Assembly: GCA_002102555.1 (NCBI GenBank)
Contig: MCFL01000009.1
Location: forward strand, 434,001 to 498,000
Origin: Catenaria anguillulae PL171
Taxonomy: Eukaryota > Blastocladiomycota > Blastocladiomycetes > Blastocladiales > Catenariaceae
Direction of reading: 5' to 3'
DNA: 64,000 nucleotides
Shown: piece after piece, positions 45,279 through 57,398 of the stretch
Layout: each line of letters starts with the position of its first letter
Numbering within the stretch: position 1 is the first letter of the stretch
Notes under the pieces: model-generated
What the model was told of the DNA's origin: nothing
Seen by the model: the letters and a program-made list of their open reading frames with translations, nothing else
Database searches by the model: none
Translations under genes and position numbers: made by a program

Positions 45279-45722
45279 CCCACAATTGAATCAGTGCTTG
45301 CGGAGTTCCGGTCCCTAAATACCTGAAGTCACTGGGTTCGAGCTGGGTGATGCCAAGTCAGTTGACGAAGCATCTGATGGACAAGTTTTGGACAAGCGAG
45401 ATTGCTCGATCGGAAGCTGGTCATTGGCCTTGGTTCGATCGATGATCGCCGATGTGAAGTCGCTTGCTGCCAATGAGCGGACACCAAGCACCGCGACTGG
45501 TCCGAAGGATTCTTGTTATTACCAGATGGTGAGAGACAACCAGGGCAAACACAATGTTCGGAGAGCTACACAAATGCAATGCAGCCCCTCCAGACACCCG
45601 CCGACGCACTGGGCCCACCTCCAATGAATTCAAAGTCGCAGCATTTTTGCCAACCTCACACGCAATCCACGTAGATTAACGTCTCGTCTCGACGCCACAT
45701 TCCTGACAACCGTTCGTTCGTC
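45279..45722. other. Intergenic, no supported gene
   Basis: About 440 bases between divergent BTB copy 2 and the TLC-domain gene. It presumably holds both promoters. A GGTTCGAG-like string occurs, but no tRNA cloverleaf can be formed around it by eye. Confidence 0.4.
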
Positions 45723-46680
45723 ATGTCCGACTCGCCGTTTGCCGCCAAGGCAACACTTGCCCGCATTTCGGCCACATTCATCAGCTATTCCCTCGCCCAC
45801 GGCGTGCTCGACTTTGCCTGGCGGCACAAGCTTGGCCCGCAACGGTACAATGCGCTGTCCCGCCGCGACCGCATTTACCTTGCCGAAAAGGTGTGCTCGT
45901 CCGTGAATGCACTGGTCGTGTCGGGGCTGGCATTCAAGGCCATTTTCTTGGACAAGGCGTACGATGGCGATACAATGCATCCGTACCCGCCATTGGTTCG
46001 TTGCGAAAAATCAAAAGTCTCCCGTTCAAGACGCCAGATTGGTTGCTGACAGATGACGGTTCGCGCAACAGGCACATGAGGCGTTCTCTCATCTGTGCGG
46101 CTACACCATTTACGACCTGGTCACCATGTGGTTCCAAGGCGGCGACCATTGGTCCATGTGGACTCATCATTTGATGAGTTTGTACGGCACCAGTCTCATC
46201 ATTGTACGCTGTACTCGTGATTGTTGCCCTCCAACTCATTCGTACAAACGCCTCGTCTCACACCTCCCAACGCGAACTCAATAGTATCTGCGCAACCCGA
46301 GCTTCTACCCGCTCCTCTTTGGTGTCGCCGAAATCACAGCGCTGGCAAACAACCTCGTCTGGTACCTGCAAACGCTGGCGCCGACTTCACGCATCATCCC
46401 ATTTGCACTCGTCGCACGTGCCGTCATGTTCATTCTGACGCGCGTTTGGATTGGACCCTATGCCATGTTCCGTGCATGGGCCAATGCAGACTTTGACTTG
46501 ACAAAGTTGTGGATGCAATGGGCAAAGGATCCGCAGGTTGCGAAGATCGCGGCCGTCTTGACCATGGTCAATGTGTTTACGATTGGGTGGTTTAATGTCG
46601 GGTGGACAATTGCGACGTGCAAGTTGGCGGTGCGTGGGTGGAGAAAGAAGGGGTTGCTTGTTGCCAAGAAGAGTCAGTGA
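45723..46680 (+). CDS. TLC (TRAM-LAG1-CLN8) domain membrane protein, 266 aa
   Basis: Exons 45723-45995, 46072-46203 and 46285-46680 (introns 76 and 81 nt), all phase 0. Central features are HLCGYTIYDLVTMWFQGGDH, then MWTHHLMSLYGTSLII with the paired His typical of TLC proteins, and FYPLLFGVAEITALANNLVW. Four to six membrane helices are visible, including PFALVARAVMFILTRVWIGP and AAVLTMVNVFTIGWFNVGW. It ends KKGLLVAKKSQ, a possible ER-retention-type lysine tail. TLC proteins include ceramide synthases and lipid-handling proteins; this one is closer in size to the TMEM56/TLCD group. The substrate is unknown. Confidence 0.85.
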
Positions 46681-47059
46681 GAGTCCGTGAGAGGTGCTTC
46701 ATGTTTCCAGCTATGTATTTGCCCGTTTTGCGCTCCCCTCTACCTACCTCGCTCTCATTTTGTTTCAGTTGCTTGTTGAAATCAATTCCGTGCGGCAATT
46801 CAATCAATGTACTCGCATGCAATTGCCTTTGCATTTTATTTCTGGCCCTCCCAGCTGCTTGCATTCGACTCAATGCACACAACGCGTTCGACACGTGGTG
46901 ACAAGGCACGTGATGCGAGATGAACAAAATGCGCACACTCTGCCTGCAATGACGAACGAGGCTCACCGTCTTCAACCGATACATGTTCCATCACAACGCA
47001 GTAGCGCATGCAAGCCAAATTGAGGCCCGATTCCTTCCATCACACAGACCCCACCCACA
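46681..47059. other. Intergenic, no supported gene
   Basis: About 380 bases between two co-directional genes; it should hold the ESF1 promoter. No RNA gene recognised. Confidence 0.4.
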
Positions 47060-49435
47060 ATGCCACGCAAACGCAAGTCCGCCGCCTCGTCATCCGCTGG
47101 CGCCTCGGGCGACCACCCAAAACCCGACCTGCCCGTGATCCAAGACTCGCGGTTTGCGTCGCTCCACAACGACCCACGCTTCATTCCCATCAGCAAAAAG
47201 CAAACAAAGGTCAAGGTCGACAAACGGTTCAAGGACCACATTGCCAGCAACGCGCAAGAGTTTCTCGCGGGCCCACCGTCGACAAGTTTGGCCGGCCCCG
47301 GTCCACGACCAACAAGGAGGATTTGGAGCGGTATTACGATTTCGATTCAGATTCCGATGCGTCGGGCAGCGAGGAGGAGGATGCTGACGACGACAAAAAG
47401 AAGGAAAAACCGACTGTGAGTGGCGACGAAGAAGACGAGGAGGAGGACGAGCATGCAATTGCCCGGCGTCGCCACGCGGGACTCCGCGGCGGCCTTTCTG
47501 ATGCCTCCGACTCGGACTCGGACTCGAACTCGAGCTCGGACGATTTCGATGCGGCGGCCAACGACCTCGGGTCTGAATCCGAACCCGACTCGATCGACCT
47601 AGGCATGTCCGATGGCGAGCCCGATGACGAAGAGGGCGTGTTTGACGAGGTGCTCGATCGCAAACACATTCCCATGGGCGACGCGACGCGCCGGTTTGCG
47701 GCCGTCAACATGGACTGGGACCATATCAAGGCCGCAGACTTGTTCAAGGTGTTTGATTCGCTCAAGCCGCCCGGCGCCGTGATTCAAAAGGTGTCGGTGT
47801 ACCCGTCCGAGTTTGGACGGGAGTGCATGGCGCATGAGGCGCAGTTTGGGCCGGCGCTTGGCGGTGGCAAGTCGGTGGCGATGGATGCGCCCGCAGCGGT
47901 TGGAAGCGATGTCGAGTCTGAAGATGAGGACCGTGCTGGCGAGGAAAAGGAGGAGCCAAGTGAGGACGAGAGCGATGCCGACGACGACGAGCAAGTGGAT
48001 GCCACCGACCCTTCTTCTCGCATGAAGCGCAATCTGCGCACGCTCGAAATGGAAGAAGATGACACCGACTTTGACTCGGTTGCCCTGCGCAAGTACCAAC
48101 TCGAGCGCCTCCGGTACTACTATGCCGTCGTTGAATGCGACACAGTCGACACGGCGTATACCATCTTCAAGGCTGCCGATGGCGCCGAATTCGAAGCCAC
48201 GTCCAACTTTTTCGACCTGCGGTTCATTCCCGACGATGTGTCATTTGAAGAAGACGAGCCCGCGCGCGACGTTGCCACGCCCGAGTCGGCCGTTGCCTAT
48301 CGGCCCATCAAGTTTGAAACAAAGGCCTTGCAATCATCCAACGTCAAGCTGACCTGGGACGAGGATGATCCGGACCGTGCGCAAATCACGCGCAAGACGC
48401 TTTCATACGACGAGCTCAAGGCGCTCGATTTCAAGGACTATGTGGCGAGCGATTCCGACGACGATGCGGATGCAAGTGGCGATGAGGCCGACGACGAAAT
48501 TGCAAAGTACCGTGCCTTGCTCGGGTTGGATGGGACGTCGGGCGGCGCGAACAAGGGCAAGAAGAAGCAAAAGCGCGGCAAGGCGGGCGACAGTGACGGA
48601 TCCGACGACGAGTCCGTGCACGGAGACATGGAAATCACGTTTACGGCGGGCTTGTCCGAGACGGCCGAGCGTTTGATGCAGGAGCGTGAGGAGCGCAAAA
48701 AGCTCGAGAATGAGACCACGATTGAAAAGTATGAGCGCAAGCAGCGCGAGCGGAGGCAGAGGCGCAAGGAGGCAAGGATGCAGCAGGAGCAAGGGTCGGA
48801 CAACGAGATGATTGGCGGCAACGTGGTCGGTGCAGGCGGTGCTGATGCCGCCGATGGGGAGGAAATGGGCTTTGACGACCCATTCTTTGCCATGGATGTC
48901 GACTTTGACGATGCCGAGGAAGCAGATCGGTGGGTACCACGATTGGCAATCCAAGAGCAAAAAGGACGTCAAGAAGCCCAAGGTCGCTTCGGCCACGGCT
49001 GACGGCGAAGAGGACGGGCAGCCCATGACCAAGAAGCAAAAGAAGCAGTCCAAGCGCAAGCAGCGCGAGGAGGAAGCCCGCCGTGAGGACGAGGAAGACG
49101 GCGTGGCCGACTTTTCCGTGGATGCGTCCGATTCGCGTTTTGCACCAGTTCTGGCCGAGCCCGAGTTTGCCATTGATCCGACCAACCCACACTTCCGTGA
49201 TACGCCCGGCATGAAGTCGCTGCTCAAGGCCAAGCGGCGGAATGCGGCCGTGAAGAACAAGGAAAAGCAACAGGAGCGGCAAAGTGCCGCCGGTTCAAAT
49301 GCAGCATCTGCAACCAACGGTGGGGCCAAGAGCAATTTGTTGGCATTGGCGGATGCGGTCAAGCGCAAGACGAGCGCGGCCATGGACGCAGAGGCGGGTC
49401 AAGGGCGCAGGAACAAAAAGGCCAAGAAGGCGTGA
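47060..49435 (+). CDS. ESF1: ESF1 homologue, pre-rRNA processing protein (two frameshifts)
   Basis: Starts MPRKRKSAASSSAGASGDHP at 47060. Family features in order: DSRFASLHNDPRFIPISKK, KVKVDKRFKDHI, then GPTVDKFGRPRS, DLERYYDFDSDSD, a long acidic region, MDWDHIKAADLFKVFDSLKP, KVSVYPSEFGRECMAHEAQF, KYQLERLRYYYAVVECDTVD, FEATSNFFDLRFIPDDVSFE and the C-terminal DSRFAPVLAEPEFAIDPTNP. The frame changes at about 47268-47273 (needs one base added, next to GGGCCC) and about 48926-48932 (one base too many). No introns are needed. ESF1 acts in the nucleolus in early 18S rRNA processing, as does PWP2 in this window. Confidence 0.9.
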
Positions 49436-49724
49436 GTTGTGTGTGTGTACAATACTCACTGCTGTCCAGTTCTCATTCATGCTAGATTCCGTTTCACCTC
49501 AACGTTTCTTGTCGGTCACGCATCGCCGCTGGCGAAAAATTGCAAATGGGATATTGAAGCAACACACGATGAAAGGCGAGTCATTGTTACAAAGTTACAA
49601 ATACGACTCGAAACAGAAAAGGACAAAAAAAAGCCCATGCACAGGAAGCAAGCGAAACAAGAAAACCACACCACGCCAGCAAATCTATCATCGTCAATCA
49701 AGCAATCCGTAACGCAGAAACTGC

Positions 49725-51386
49725 TCAAAGCATCTCTTGCATGTATTGGCGGTTCTTGCGCTCACGGTACTTGCGCGCCAGCTTGGGAGCCACAAACACA
49801 ATGAATCCAGCAATGAAAACGACAGCGACGATGGCGCCAAAGATGACGCCGGCGCTGGAACCACGCTTGGGCGGCTCGTTCTTGCCCTGGTCCGAATTGG
49901 TTGAATCACCGCCAAGCATCACGCTGGACGAGCCCGTGAACGCTGCAACATTGGGACATTCGGCAGCATTGTTGGGCACGACACGCAATGGACTTGTCGG
50001 CGTGAGCGGAGCAGTGCACATGGCGGCCTCCAATGGCGCTGCGTATCCATCGTCCGAGATCATGTTGCGCAGGTACCGGCGCGTGTACGAGGTCCCTTGA
50101 GCGATGGGGTAGAGCACGGAGATGAGATCTTGCAAGACAAATGCGGGGCGAAGTGTGTGCCCGAGCTGGAATTCTTCGTGGCCATTTTTCGAGACGGTGT
50201 GGTCGACGGCGTAAAGATGCTTGCGCTGAGCAAACGGTGCAGTCACATCCTGAATCGACGACTTGCCAAAGATGCGGAGCCACTCAATCAGCTCAACATT
50301 CTTGCCTGCGCGCGGCGTGGCGTCAATCACAACGTTGGCGGTGCTCAAGGCGTTGAGCAGATCAGCGGTCGGCACATTAGGGTTGGAAGCGAGCGGGACG
50401 CCACCAGCGTCCGAAATGAGCGTGCGCGCATAGCTGCCTTGGTTGACCTTCCACATGTTGGGTGAGTTGACTGGGTCCACTTGTGCGATCCAAGCAACAA
50501 CGGGCTTTGGAGTGGCTACCGTCGACACTTGACTTTTGCGGCAGTCATAGGCATCAACAATCGACTTGTATAGGTCGTTGGCTTGTCTTTCTAGGTTAAA
50601 GAAGGCGCCAATGAGCTTGATCCATTCTGCTTTCTGTAGGTTTGTGGAAGTGATGATATGTTTGAGCGACCACAATGACATAAAAAAAAGGGGCAAGGCA
50701 GAGAAAGCGAACCTGCAAAGGGGTGGCGTCGATGTTCGGCAACGGGATCGTGACGGCCTTGGCACGGGCAGCCTCAACAGCACTCGTGAAAAGCACGTTG
50801 TATCCCGCATCGCTGGTGGTGCTCGTCAACTCGGCCAGCGATGCGTTGGCCTTGGCTGCTTGTGCGCACGGGATGACAGGGTCGTCAAAAGGCTTGGTGA
50901 ACTTGACGAGGTGACCAACGCCCAATGCGAACATGGCATCGAGTGCATTTTGCGATTCAGAAGCAGCAGCAGCCACGGGAATCTTGATGAGTTTGGCATT
51001 GGCTGTTGGAGGGTCAGAGGGAGTTGGGGCGTTGCAGAGATTGAGTACGTAGGTGATGCCGCTGATTTTGACAATCTTGTGGCTCGGCTTGTATTCGATG
51101 GAGAAGCCAGACGCAGGATCTGTACAAATGTTGGCGGGTGAGTAAAAAATGATGTGGGTTGCGAGGTTGTCAATCTGCTCTCTGAGGGCATCATACCGAC
51201 GGTTGCCTTGACAGGAAAGTAGTCTTCGCTCGGATTGAACTGTGATGTCAAAGGGCAGGCCGGCTCAGACGCCTGCTGGGCAACCGAGACGGTCCCGAGG
51301 AGTGCAAGGGCGGCCAACACAGACAGGATCATGATGAGGCGATACCGGCTCCGGTACTGGTCTCGAAGTTGACTTGACTTGGACAT
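49725..51386 (-). CDS. Type I membrane protein with periplasmic-binding-protein-like (TroA/FecB-type) ectodomain
   Basis: Exons 51386-51197, 51119-50713 and 50633-49725 (introns 77 and 79 nt) give 501 aa. The N-terminus has a signal sequence (LIMILSVLAALALLGTVSVA). The ectodomain begins GFSIEYKPSHKIVKISGITY and includes MFALGVGHLVKFTKPFDDPV, AEWIKLIGAFFNLERQANDL and PVVAWIAQVDPVNSPNMWKV, matching the rhythm of metal or cofactor binding proteins of the TroA/FecB fold. A membrane helix, SSAGVIFGAIVAVVFIAGFI, and a short basic tail close it. That would make a surface-bound binding protein, perhaps for metal uptake or sensing. The fold call is by pattern only. Confidence 0.65.
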
Positions 51387-52086
51387 CGTGGTGTTTACAG
51401 AGCGACTTGATGGCAGCAGTGCTCGGTGTGCTGTGTATTTACATGCTCATGGCTTTCATGTCGTAAATGTTACAAATGTCAACGATGCACCTCAGCTGTC
51501 TGTCAAGAAAGGTTCTAGAACTGCCCAAGTTCAAGACCACAAGCTTGTGTTGTGTTTTCGCGCCCAATTCTTCGCGCACAATCAGGAATGTTTGCACTTG
51601 CGGACATGGACATGAAAAGAGGGTCCGATCTTTGAAGTTTGCAGCCTTGGTTATCGGCCTGGGTCCGTACAATATGCCCGGGCCTACCTAACCTAGAGTG
51701 CACAGACACCTACGCATTACCCCGTGCAATGAATGGCATGAATGGATCAACCGGACTTGTTATGAACTTGACTCGATCCCCACAAGAACGAACCACAAAC
51801 TGTTCCGCTCCGCTACTCTAGAGAAGTTTGACCAGTCAGGGCCGCATTCGCCAACCAATCCAGTGAGCTGACCGACAACTACACAGTCGTCACGCGAAAT
51901 TCCACCTTTGTTGCCTCCCCTGGCATCATCTGCCGTGTCAGTCGCTATTGATAGAGTCATCATGAGTCTTCCACCTGTAACCATTGATGCCATTGTGCGT
52001 GATGGTCCGTAAAGCTCCACAATTTTGGTCTGTTCAGTCCAGTGTGGCTGACAGCGCTCGTAACCTCTCCCTGCGGTTGTGTGGTC
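51387..52086. other. Intergenic region, with a possible first exon of the next gene
   Basis: About 700 bases between divergent genes. An ATG at 51962 (MSLPPVTIDAIVRDG) could start the next gene, but joining it would need an intron of only about 29-36 nt. Otherwise nothing is recognised. Confidence 0.35.
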
Positions 52087-55040
52087 ATGAACATCTCGAA
52101 AGAGGCTCTCATCTTCACGATCCTATCCGCTACGACAAGCATGCTGTGCATCATGTCCATTATTCTTCCCGTGTACCGAAGCGTCTCTGCGACCCGCCGA
52201 CAGGAAAGAGACAAGAATGCATCCACACCATTGGTGGGAAAACGTCGCCTCGCATCCAGGCTCCAATCGATCCCAATATCCGTTCTGCGCTCCGTGCTCA
52301 AACGATCCACTTTTCAATTTCTGCTCCTGGTTGAAGCAACAATGTCTCTGCTCGTAGATGCAATGGCCTTGGCATACGAACAAAAGCTTAACCAGCCATC
52401 GAGCTTCTCCCGTTACTGCTCCAGCGAAAGAAACACTGTTTTCGCGCTCCATCATGCGGCGATTGCCCTGCACATTCAACTGTCTCTGTTTCGTGCTGGT
52501 GAATTCACATTTCTGTTTGTCAAGGCACCCGATAAACCGCCAAACGAAAGCATGTGGCGACGACTCGGGCACTGGCTATTCCCTCAGCGGGCTGCAAGCA
52601 TCGGACTCGAGCAGCAAATTGCCGAACCAAATCATGGCGAAAAGACGCAACAACCAGCAATGGCTGCACATAGCCCAACTCTGAAGCCACCGGTTGTGAT
52701 CATCTCTCAAACATCTGCCAGCTTGCGCTCAGGGTCCTTGTCCTTCACCGGCCAGTATCAGGATCAGAGCAGCGGAATGATAGCAAGTAACACATACCTC
52801 AGGATGGCATTCCTCTCTCGAATCAAGCTGCCAGCACATTGGGTAGTTTGGATTGGTTTCAGTCTCGAGAGTTTTCGACGCATCATACTGATTCTCAGTC
52901 CTGTCGGAATTGCATTTGCCGAGTATTCAACATTCCATCGCGGCTGTGTCCACCAGTTTCCCACGCAGGCACTTGAAGACAGTTACTGGGACTACAATTT
53001 TGACTTTCGGTACGGTTTATCGGCATCTATTGATGTCCATGCAGCTTCCTCACCTCACACGAGCCGTTCATGTTCACCACCAGACTTACAGTGTTCGGAC
53101 TTGTGCAATTCTTTGCCGTGTCGTACATCACCCTGGGGCTTTCTTGCATAACGCCTTTGCTGCGTTTCCGCTCCATTCTCACAGCAGTCAATGTGATGGA
53201 ACACATGCGCCAAGCAAAGTTGCACATGCGCTGCTCGATGGCCGTCTTGGTCCTCGGGTCCCTCGCGTCTTCAAAGCTGCCCCTGTTTCTAGGGTCAGCT
53301 CTGCACTCCCTGATGTGCCGCTTTCATCTCGCATGGCAACTTGCGTACATTGAAGCCATGGTACCAGTTCGCAATGAGGTCCCTGCTCTTCAACAATCTC
53401 AGCCTTGGGCAAACATGGTCGGCGAGGTTTCCCACGGGGAAAGAAAGCCCAAGCCACGTGTCGGGCTCTTGTCAGCATCCTTTGTCGCCGGGCTCGACAT
53501 GTTTGCAAAGAGTGCTGCATCGCTTGTCACGTTTCGAATGTCATCCCATGACGTTTCTGGAACTGGAAGTCGCCCATCTCCTACTGCTTCACCACCAGGT
53601 GCCGGCGGCAGTGGAGCAGGTGGGTTCCTAAGTCCACATTCAGCGATTCACACGGCACCCAATCACCACCAAGGTCGTCAGCAGCTCTCGACTTCGCCCA
53701 GAAATCTCTCATTTCAACCAGCGCCGGAGCATTCTTCAAGTACACAGCTCACTATTAGCCCACTTGCAGCTCAATGTAATCCAAAGTCTATGGGCTCACT
53801 GCCCACCCTGATCGAAAGGAGCCGGCGAGCCAGTCTCAAGGTTGCCGCGGCCGTCGGCATCCCGTCTGCCATCTCGGAGCAGCAGGTCACATTTCCTCTT
53901 AACCCACATGCTCCCAGTGAAAGTATGCACATGGCAAGCGGGCGGCGCGGATCAGAGCACCATTCCCCAATCAGCCCGTCTCATGGTGCCTCACAGCAGT
54001 TCTCAAACAACAACATCAATACACGTACCAACAACTCGGAGTTGAATTCGCGGACGCTGACATCCACAGGACGCCGCGGATCAATGCAGTCCGCTCGGTC
54101 GTATACCCGGACAGACTCGGAAAAAGTTTCAGGAGGGACGTCACCACAATTTTTATCTGCAAATTCGAGCATTCTCGACTCTTCATCAATGCATACGCCC
54201 CCCGAGTTCTCCCCGCGAGCCGCAGCGGCTGCGGCAACACCCACGCGCGCGCCGGGGCTTATGGGAACATGTGGCGTCCAAGCATCAGCCCCACCTCCCC
54301 CAAGCTTGGGTGAGCTGGCACTGTTGCCCGAAATGGACTCGGAATCGACCACTTCAACTGCAAGTGCAACAAGCAGCACCGACGGTCATGGACTCATACT
54401 GGCTACAACCATTGCACTCTCCACGGAACCGCCACCAGCAACATTGCACGGCCAGCCAGGTGCAAAGGGCTCATTCCCACGCGGCAAAGCAGTTGGGATA
54501 GCTACTGCTTCACAGTCTCGCCCTACGCACGCATCGATCACAAGCCGACAGTCGGACCTTCCTCGATCATCAACCGCAGGTTCATCTGCCACAGGAGCCA
54601 TTGCCCCGTCCGACACGTCCCTCTTCACTCCGCCTCACTCATCGGGAGCAATCTACATGACTGCCCTACGCAACGACTCATCGTCTGTCGCAAGCAGCGA
54701 CAGCCTCCGAAACCTCGCCTTCAGTTCCCACACGTCCATTGGCTCGAGCCATCTGGCAACCGATGTCCATAGCCTTGTGCACACGAGGAATACCATCCAG
54801 GAAGATTCAGAGCCGCCGCCGCCCGCGCCTCCCGGTGGCGCCATGACATTTCACGAGCGTGGTCAATTGGCCGTGGCGTCTTGTCCCATTGCCACGGATC
54901 CGGACAATGGGGGTATGCAACAGCAGTCAGTATTGGTTGAATCTGGGACGACTGGGCGAGAGCAAGCTGTGCTGTTCTTGCCTGTGGCAACGCTTGATTT
55001 TTATCATTCGGCACACGTCGGCCCGGACACTCAAGAGTAA
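52087..55040 (+). CDS. Seven-helix membrane protein with long Ser/Pro-rich tail (receptor-like), about 959 aa
   Basis: Exons 52087-53009 and 53084-55040, with a 74 nt intron (GTACGG...ACCAG) spliced CG|A; a 35 nt intron to a nearer AG is less likely. Seven hydrophobic segments can be placed: ALIFTILSATTSMLCIMSII, FLLLVEATMSLLVDAMALAY, ALHHAAIALHIQLSLF, WVVWIGFSLESFRRIILIL, VFGLVQFFAVSYITLGL, MAVLVLGSLASSKLPLFLGS and FHLAWQLAYIEAMVPV. Helices 3 and 4 are joined by a long loop. About 500 residues of Ser/Thr/Pro-rich tail follow, with many potential phosphosites. This is the layout of a G-protein-coupled receptor, but no class motif is recognised. The N-terminus is uncertain. Confidence 0.65.
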
Positions 55041-55277
55041 AATGGTGAGAGGCTTGGCGGCGGGCAGTTGTTGGTGGGTGTGGCAAGAGAAACGTGCTAG
55101 CCTTCAACGTTAGACAGTAATACATGTAGCGACAGCGTTTTGAATGACCGACCAATTGCCAGTTCTGAGGTACTACCGGGGATTGTTTTTGCAGTTGTCG
55201 TGTATTCGTATGAGGAGTGAATTGGCAACGATAAAGTCATTGGGGAATAGCTCGCGCCCCTCTTCACTTGATGTGAT

Positions 55278-57398
55278 TTACACCTGCGGCTCAAGCGCCA
55301 TCAAGTTTTGCACATAGACCTCGGGATCAAACGCCCGGATTCCCATGGCATCCAACACCTCGACCTCACTGGGCGCTCTGCCCGCCGCCGCCTGCAGCGA
55401 CCAGAACGAGCTATTGCTCAATGCATCTGGCACGCGATGATCCACCGCCGTCAGCGGCAGATCCGCCAGCTCGGCCGCCTCATTCACCAAGTCCAACAAC
55501 TCGTCCGTATCCAGGTGCTCGTTGTTGAACACTGCCCTGGCCGCATCTGGATCCCAAGTGTCGTCACCCTGGACCTTGACGCGCATCTCGGGCTTGGCGT
55601 CCAAAATGCGTTCAATCGACCCAAATTGCATGATGAGCTTGATGGCGGTCATGGGCCCAACGCCAGGGATCTTGCCCGAGTAATCGCACCCGGCCAAGAT
55701 ACTGAAATCCACCAAAGCTTTCTTGACCTCCGTGTCATCACTTCCCTCAGGAACCAGTCGCAGCGCCAGCGCCAACTCGCTCATGGGACCCAGCACCACA
55801 GGCCGCTTGTTGTACTGAAAAAAGCTGCGGATCACGTGCACGTCCGGGTAAAACACGCCCGTGTCTGAATCGTCGCTCACGGCATAATCCACAATGCGCA
55901 AGTGTGCGAGCGCGCCGCACAACTGTTCGGCTTCGGTAAAGTCGGGAGTGAGCAAGGTGGGCACGGCACGTGCGCGGAGCAACAGCAGCACGTCGTATAG
56001 GACGTGCGAGGGCAGGCCTGCCGATGTGCGTTCGAGGCGGAGCGATTCCAGGCGCGCTTGTGAGCGTGCAGTCGAAAGAGAGATGAGTGGGTTGAAGGTC
56101 GGTTGGGTGGTGGCAGCCAACGTGGTAGCGAGCAGTTTGTGAATGTTGGTGCGTGGAAGTTTGACATTGTCGAGCATGGCTATGGGATCGGCCGGTCGCT
56201 CGAGATCGGAAGTTGGTGTTGTGATTGGGCTGTTGGCCGAGCAGGTTGAGGTGTCGGTGGCCGAGCGGTGGGCTTGTGGATTGAATCAGGTCCCGAGAAA
56301 GAACTGCAGCGAATTGAGATCGTGCTGTGGGATGGGAGGCGGAGTGCTCGGTACAGGTTTGGATGGTGCCTCCAGTGGGGGAAGTTGGGACGGCGGCACA
56401 TCGAGTCGAGCTTGATTGCGTGCGAGTTCCTGCGTCCACAAACACACAACCGAATCAGAAATCATGCGAGAAATGTCATCCCGGGTCGGAGAGTGCAGTG
56501 TACCTCGGGAGATAGTGGTTGCTCCACCAAAAGGTCTTGTTCCGGATCGATTCCATCCTTGCTGATTCGCTTGACCGTGGTCGAAATGCCTTGAGCTGGT
56601 CTGAAATCTGTAAAGCAAATGAGCCATTGCCGACAAAAGCATGGTTGTAGCACGTGCGCATACCTTTTGCATGACAAGGTGTCTAAACCGCGAGATGGTG
56701 TCCAGTGCCGACTTGTTCTGGGGCGCACTGGTACTCACCTGCTGCTGCACGGGTTCCGCCTTGGATCCAAGAGATGACGAATGCTCCTTGAGCGCAAATG
56801 CCTGCTCCAACATGCGTGTCTCCTCGGTCTCGAGTGGCTCTTCCGGCAAATGGCGAAACTCGTGCGCTACTGTCTCTGCATCATGCACTTCAGTTCCCGA
56901 TCCCATCGTCCGCTCAACCACCCTTGACTCTTCCGTCTCCAACGCCTCGATGGGCAAGTGCTGATACCCAATTGGCCCTACCACCTCGCCCCGCGCATCG
57001 GCAATGTTAAGCAAGTCCAAGTGCCGCTCCAACCCATCCACCGTGGTCTGCGCCGTGTGATGCAACTCAGTCTGTCGACTTCTGGCCGCGGCCCGCTTTC
57101 TGTGCACAACGCGCTGCTTTGCCAAGGGGCGCACGCCGTAATCAAACACGATGGTCGGGCGCACTTGCAAGTGGTCGCACAGCTCGAGAAAATTGTAAAA
57201 GTATTGGACGTGGTGATTGGGCTGGCCGTTGGGACCCAGTGGTGAAGTTCCCGGTCTGGGTGCGTACCAGAACCGGTGCAGCAGCATGTGGCCGTCAATG
57301 GCCAGGCGGGTGCCTGCGAGCGTGGTCGGGTGCGGCAGGTTGCGCAGCAGGTGCGGGGCAGCCTTTTTGATGAGCGGCAGCAGGTTGGTGATGCCCAT
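55278..57398 (-). CDS. Rad2/XPG-family structure-specific nuclease, 621 aa
   Basis: Exons 57398-56664, 56607-56504, 56429-56305 and 56179-55278 agree in phase; the last intron (125 nt) has a modest GTTCTT donor. The N-region reads MGITNLLPLIKKAAPHLLRN, GTRLAIDGHMLLHRF and PTIVFDYGVRPLAKQR (the usual FDG is FDY). After a spacer of roughly 250 residues the I-region has TPDFTEAEQLCGALAHL, AVSDDSDTGVFY and FSILAGCDYSGKIPGVGPMT, with the helix-hairpin-helix AIKLI. Catalytic acids are kept. Such enzymes cut flaps, 5' ends or repair bubbles. It does not fit FEN1 (too long) or XPG (too short); EXO1-like is possible. Confidence 0.85.

Noticed and set aside
45330-45350. GGTTCGAG string as a tRNA B-box
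   Set aside because: No matching A-box at the right distance and no acceptor stem could be paired by eye.
48403-49383. Long minus-strand ORFs opposite ESF1 with leucine- and serine-rich translations
   Set aside because: They reflect the Asp/Glu/Lys-rich coding strand of ESF1 read backwards and include no recognisable start or domain.
53010-53044. 35 nt intron in the receptor-like gene
   Set aside because: A 74 nt intron from the same donor to the next AG keeps the same phase and fits local intron sizes better.
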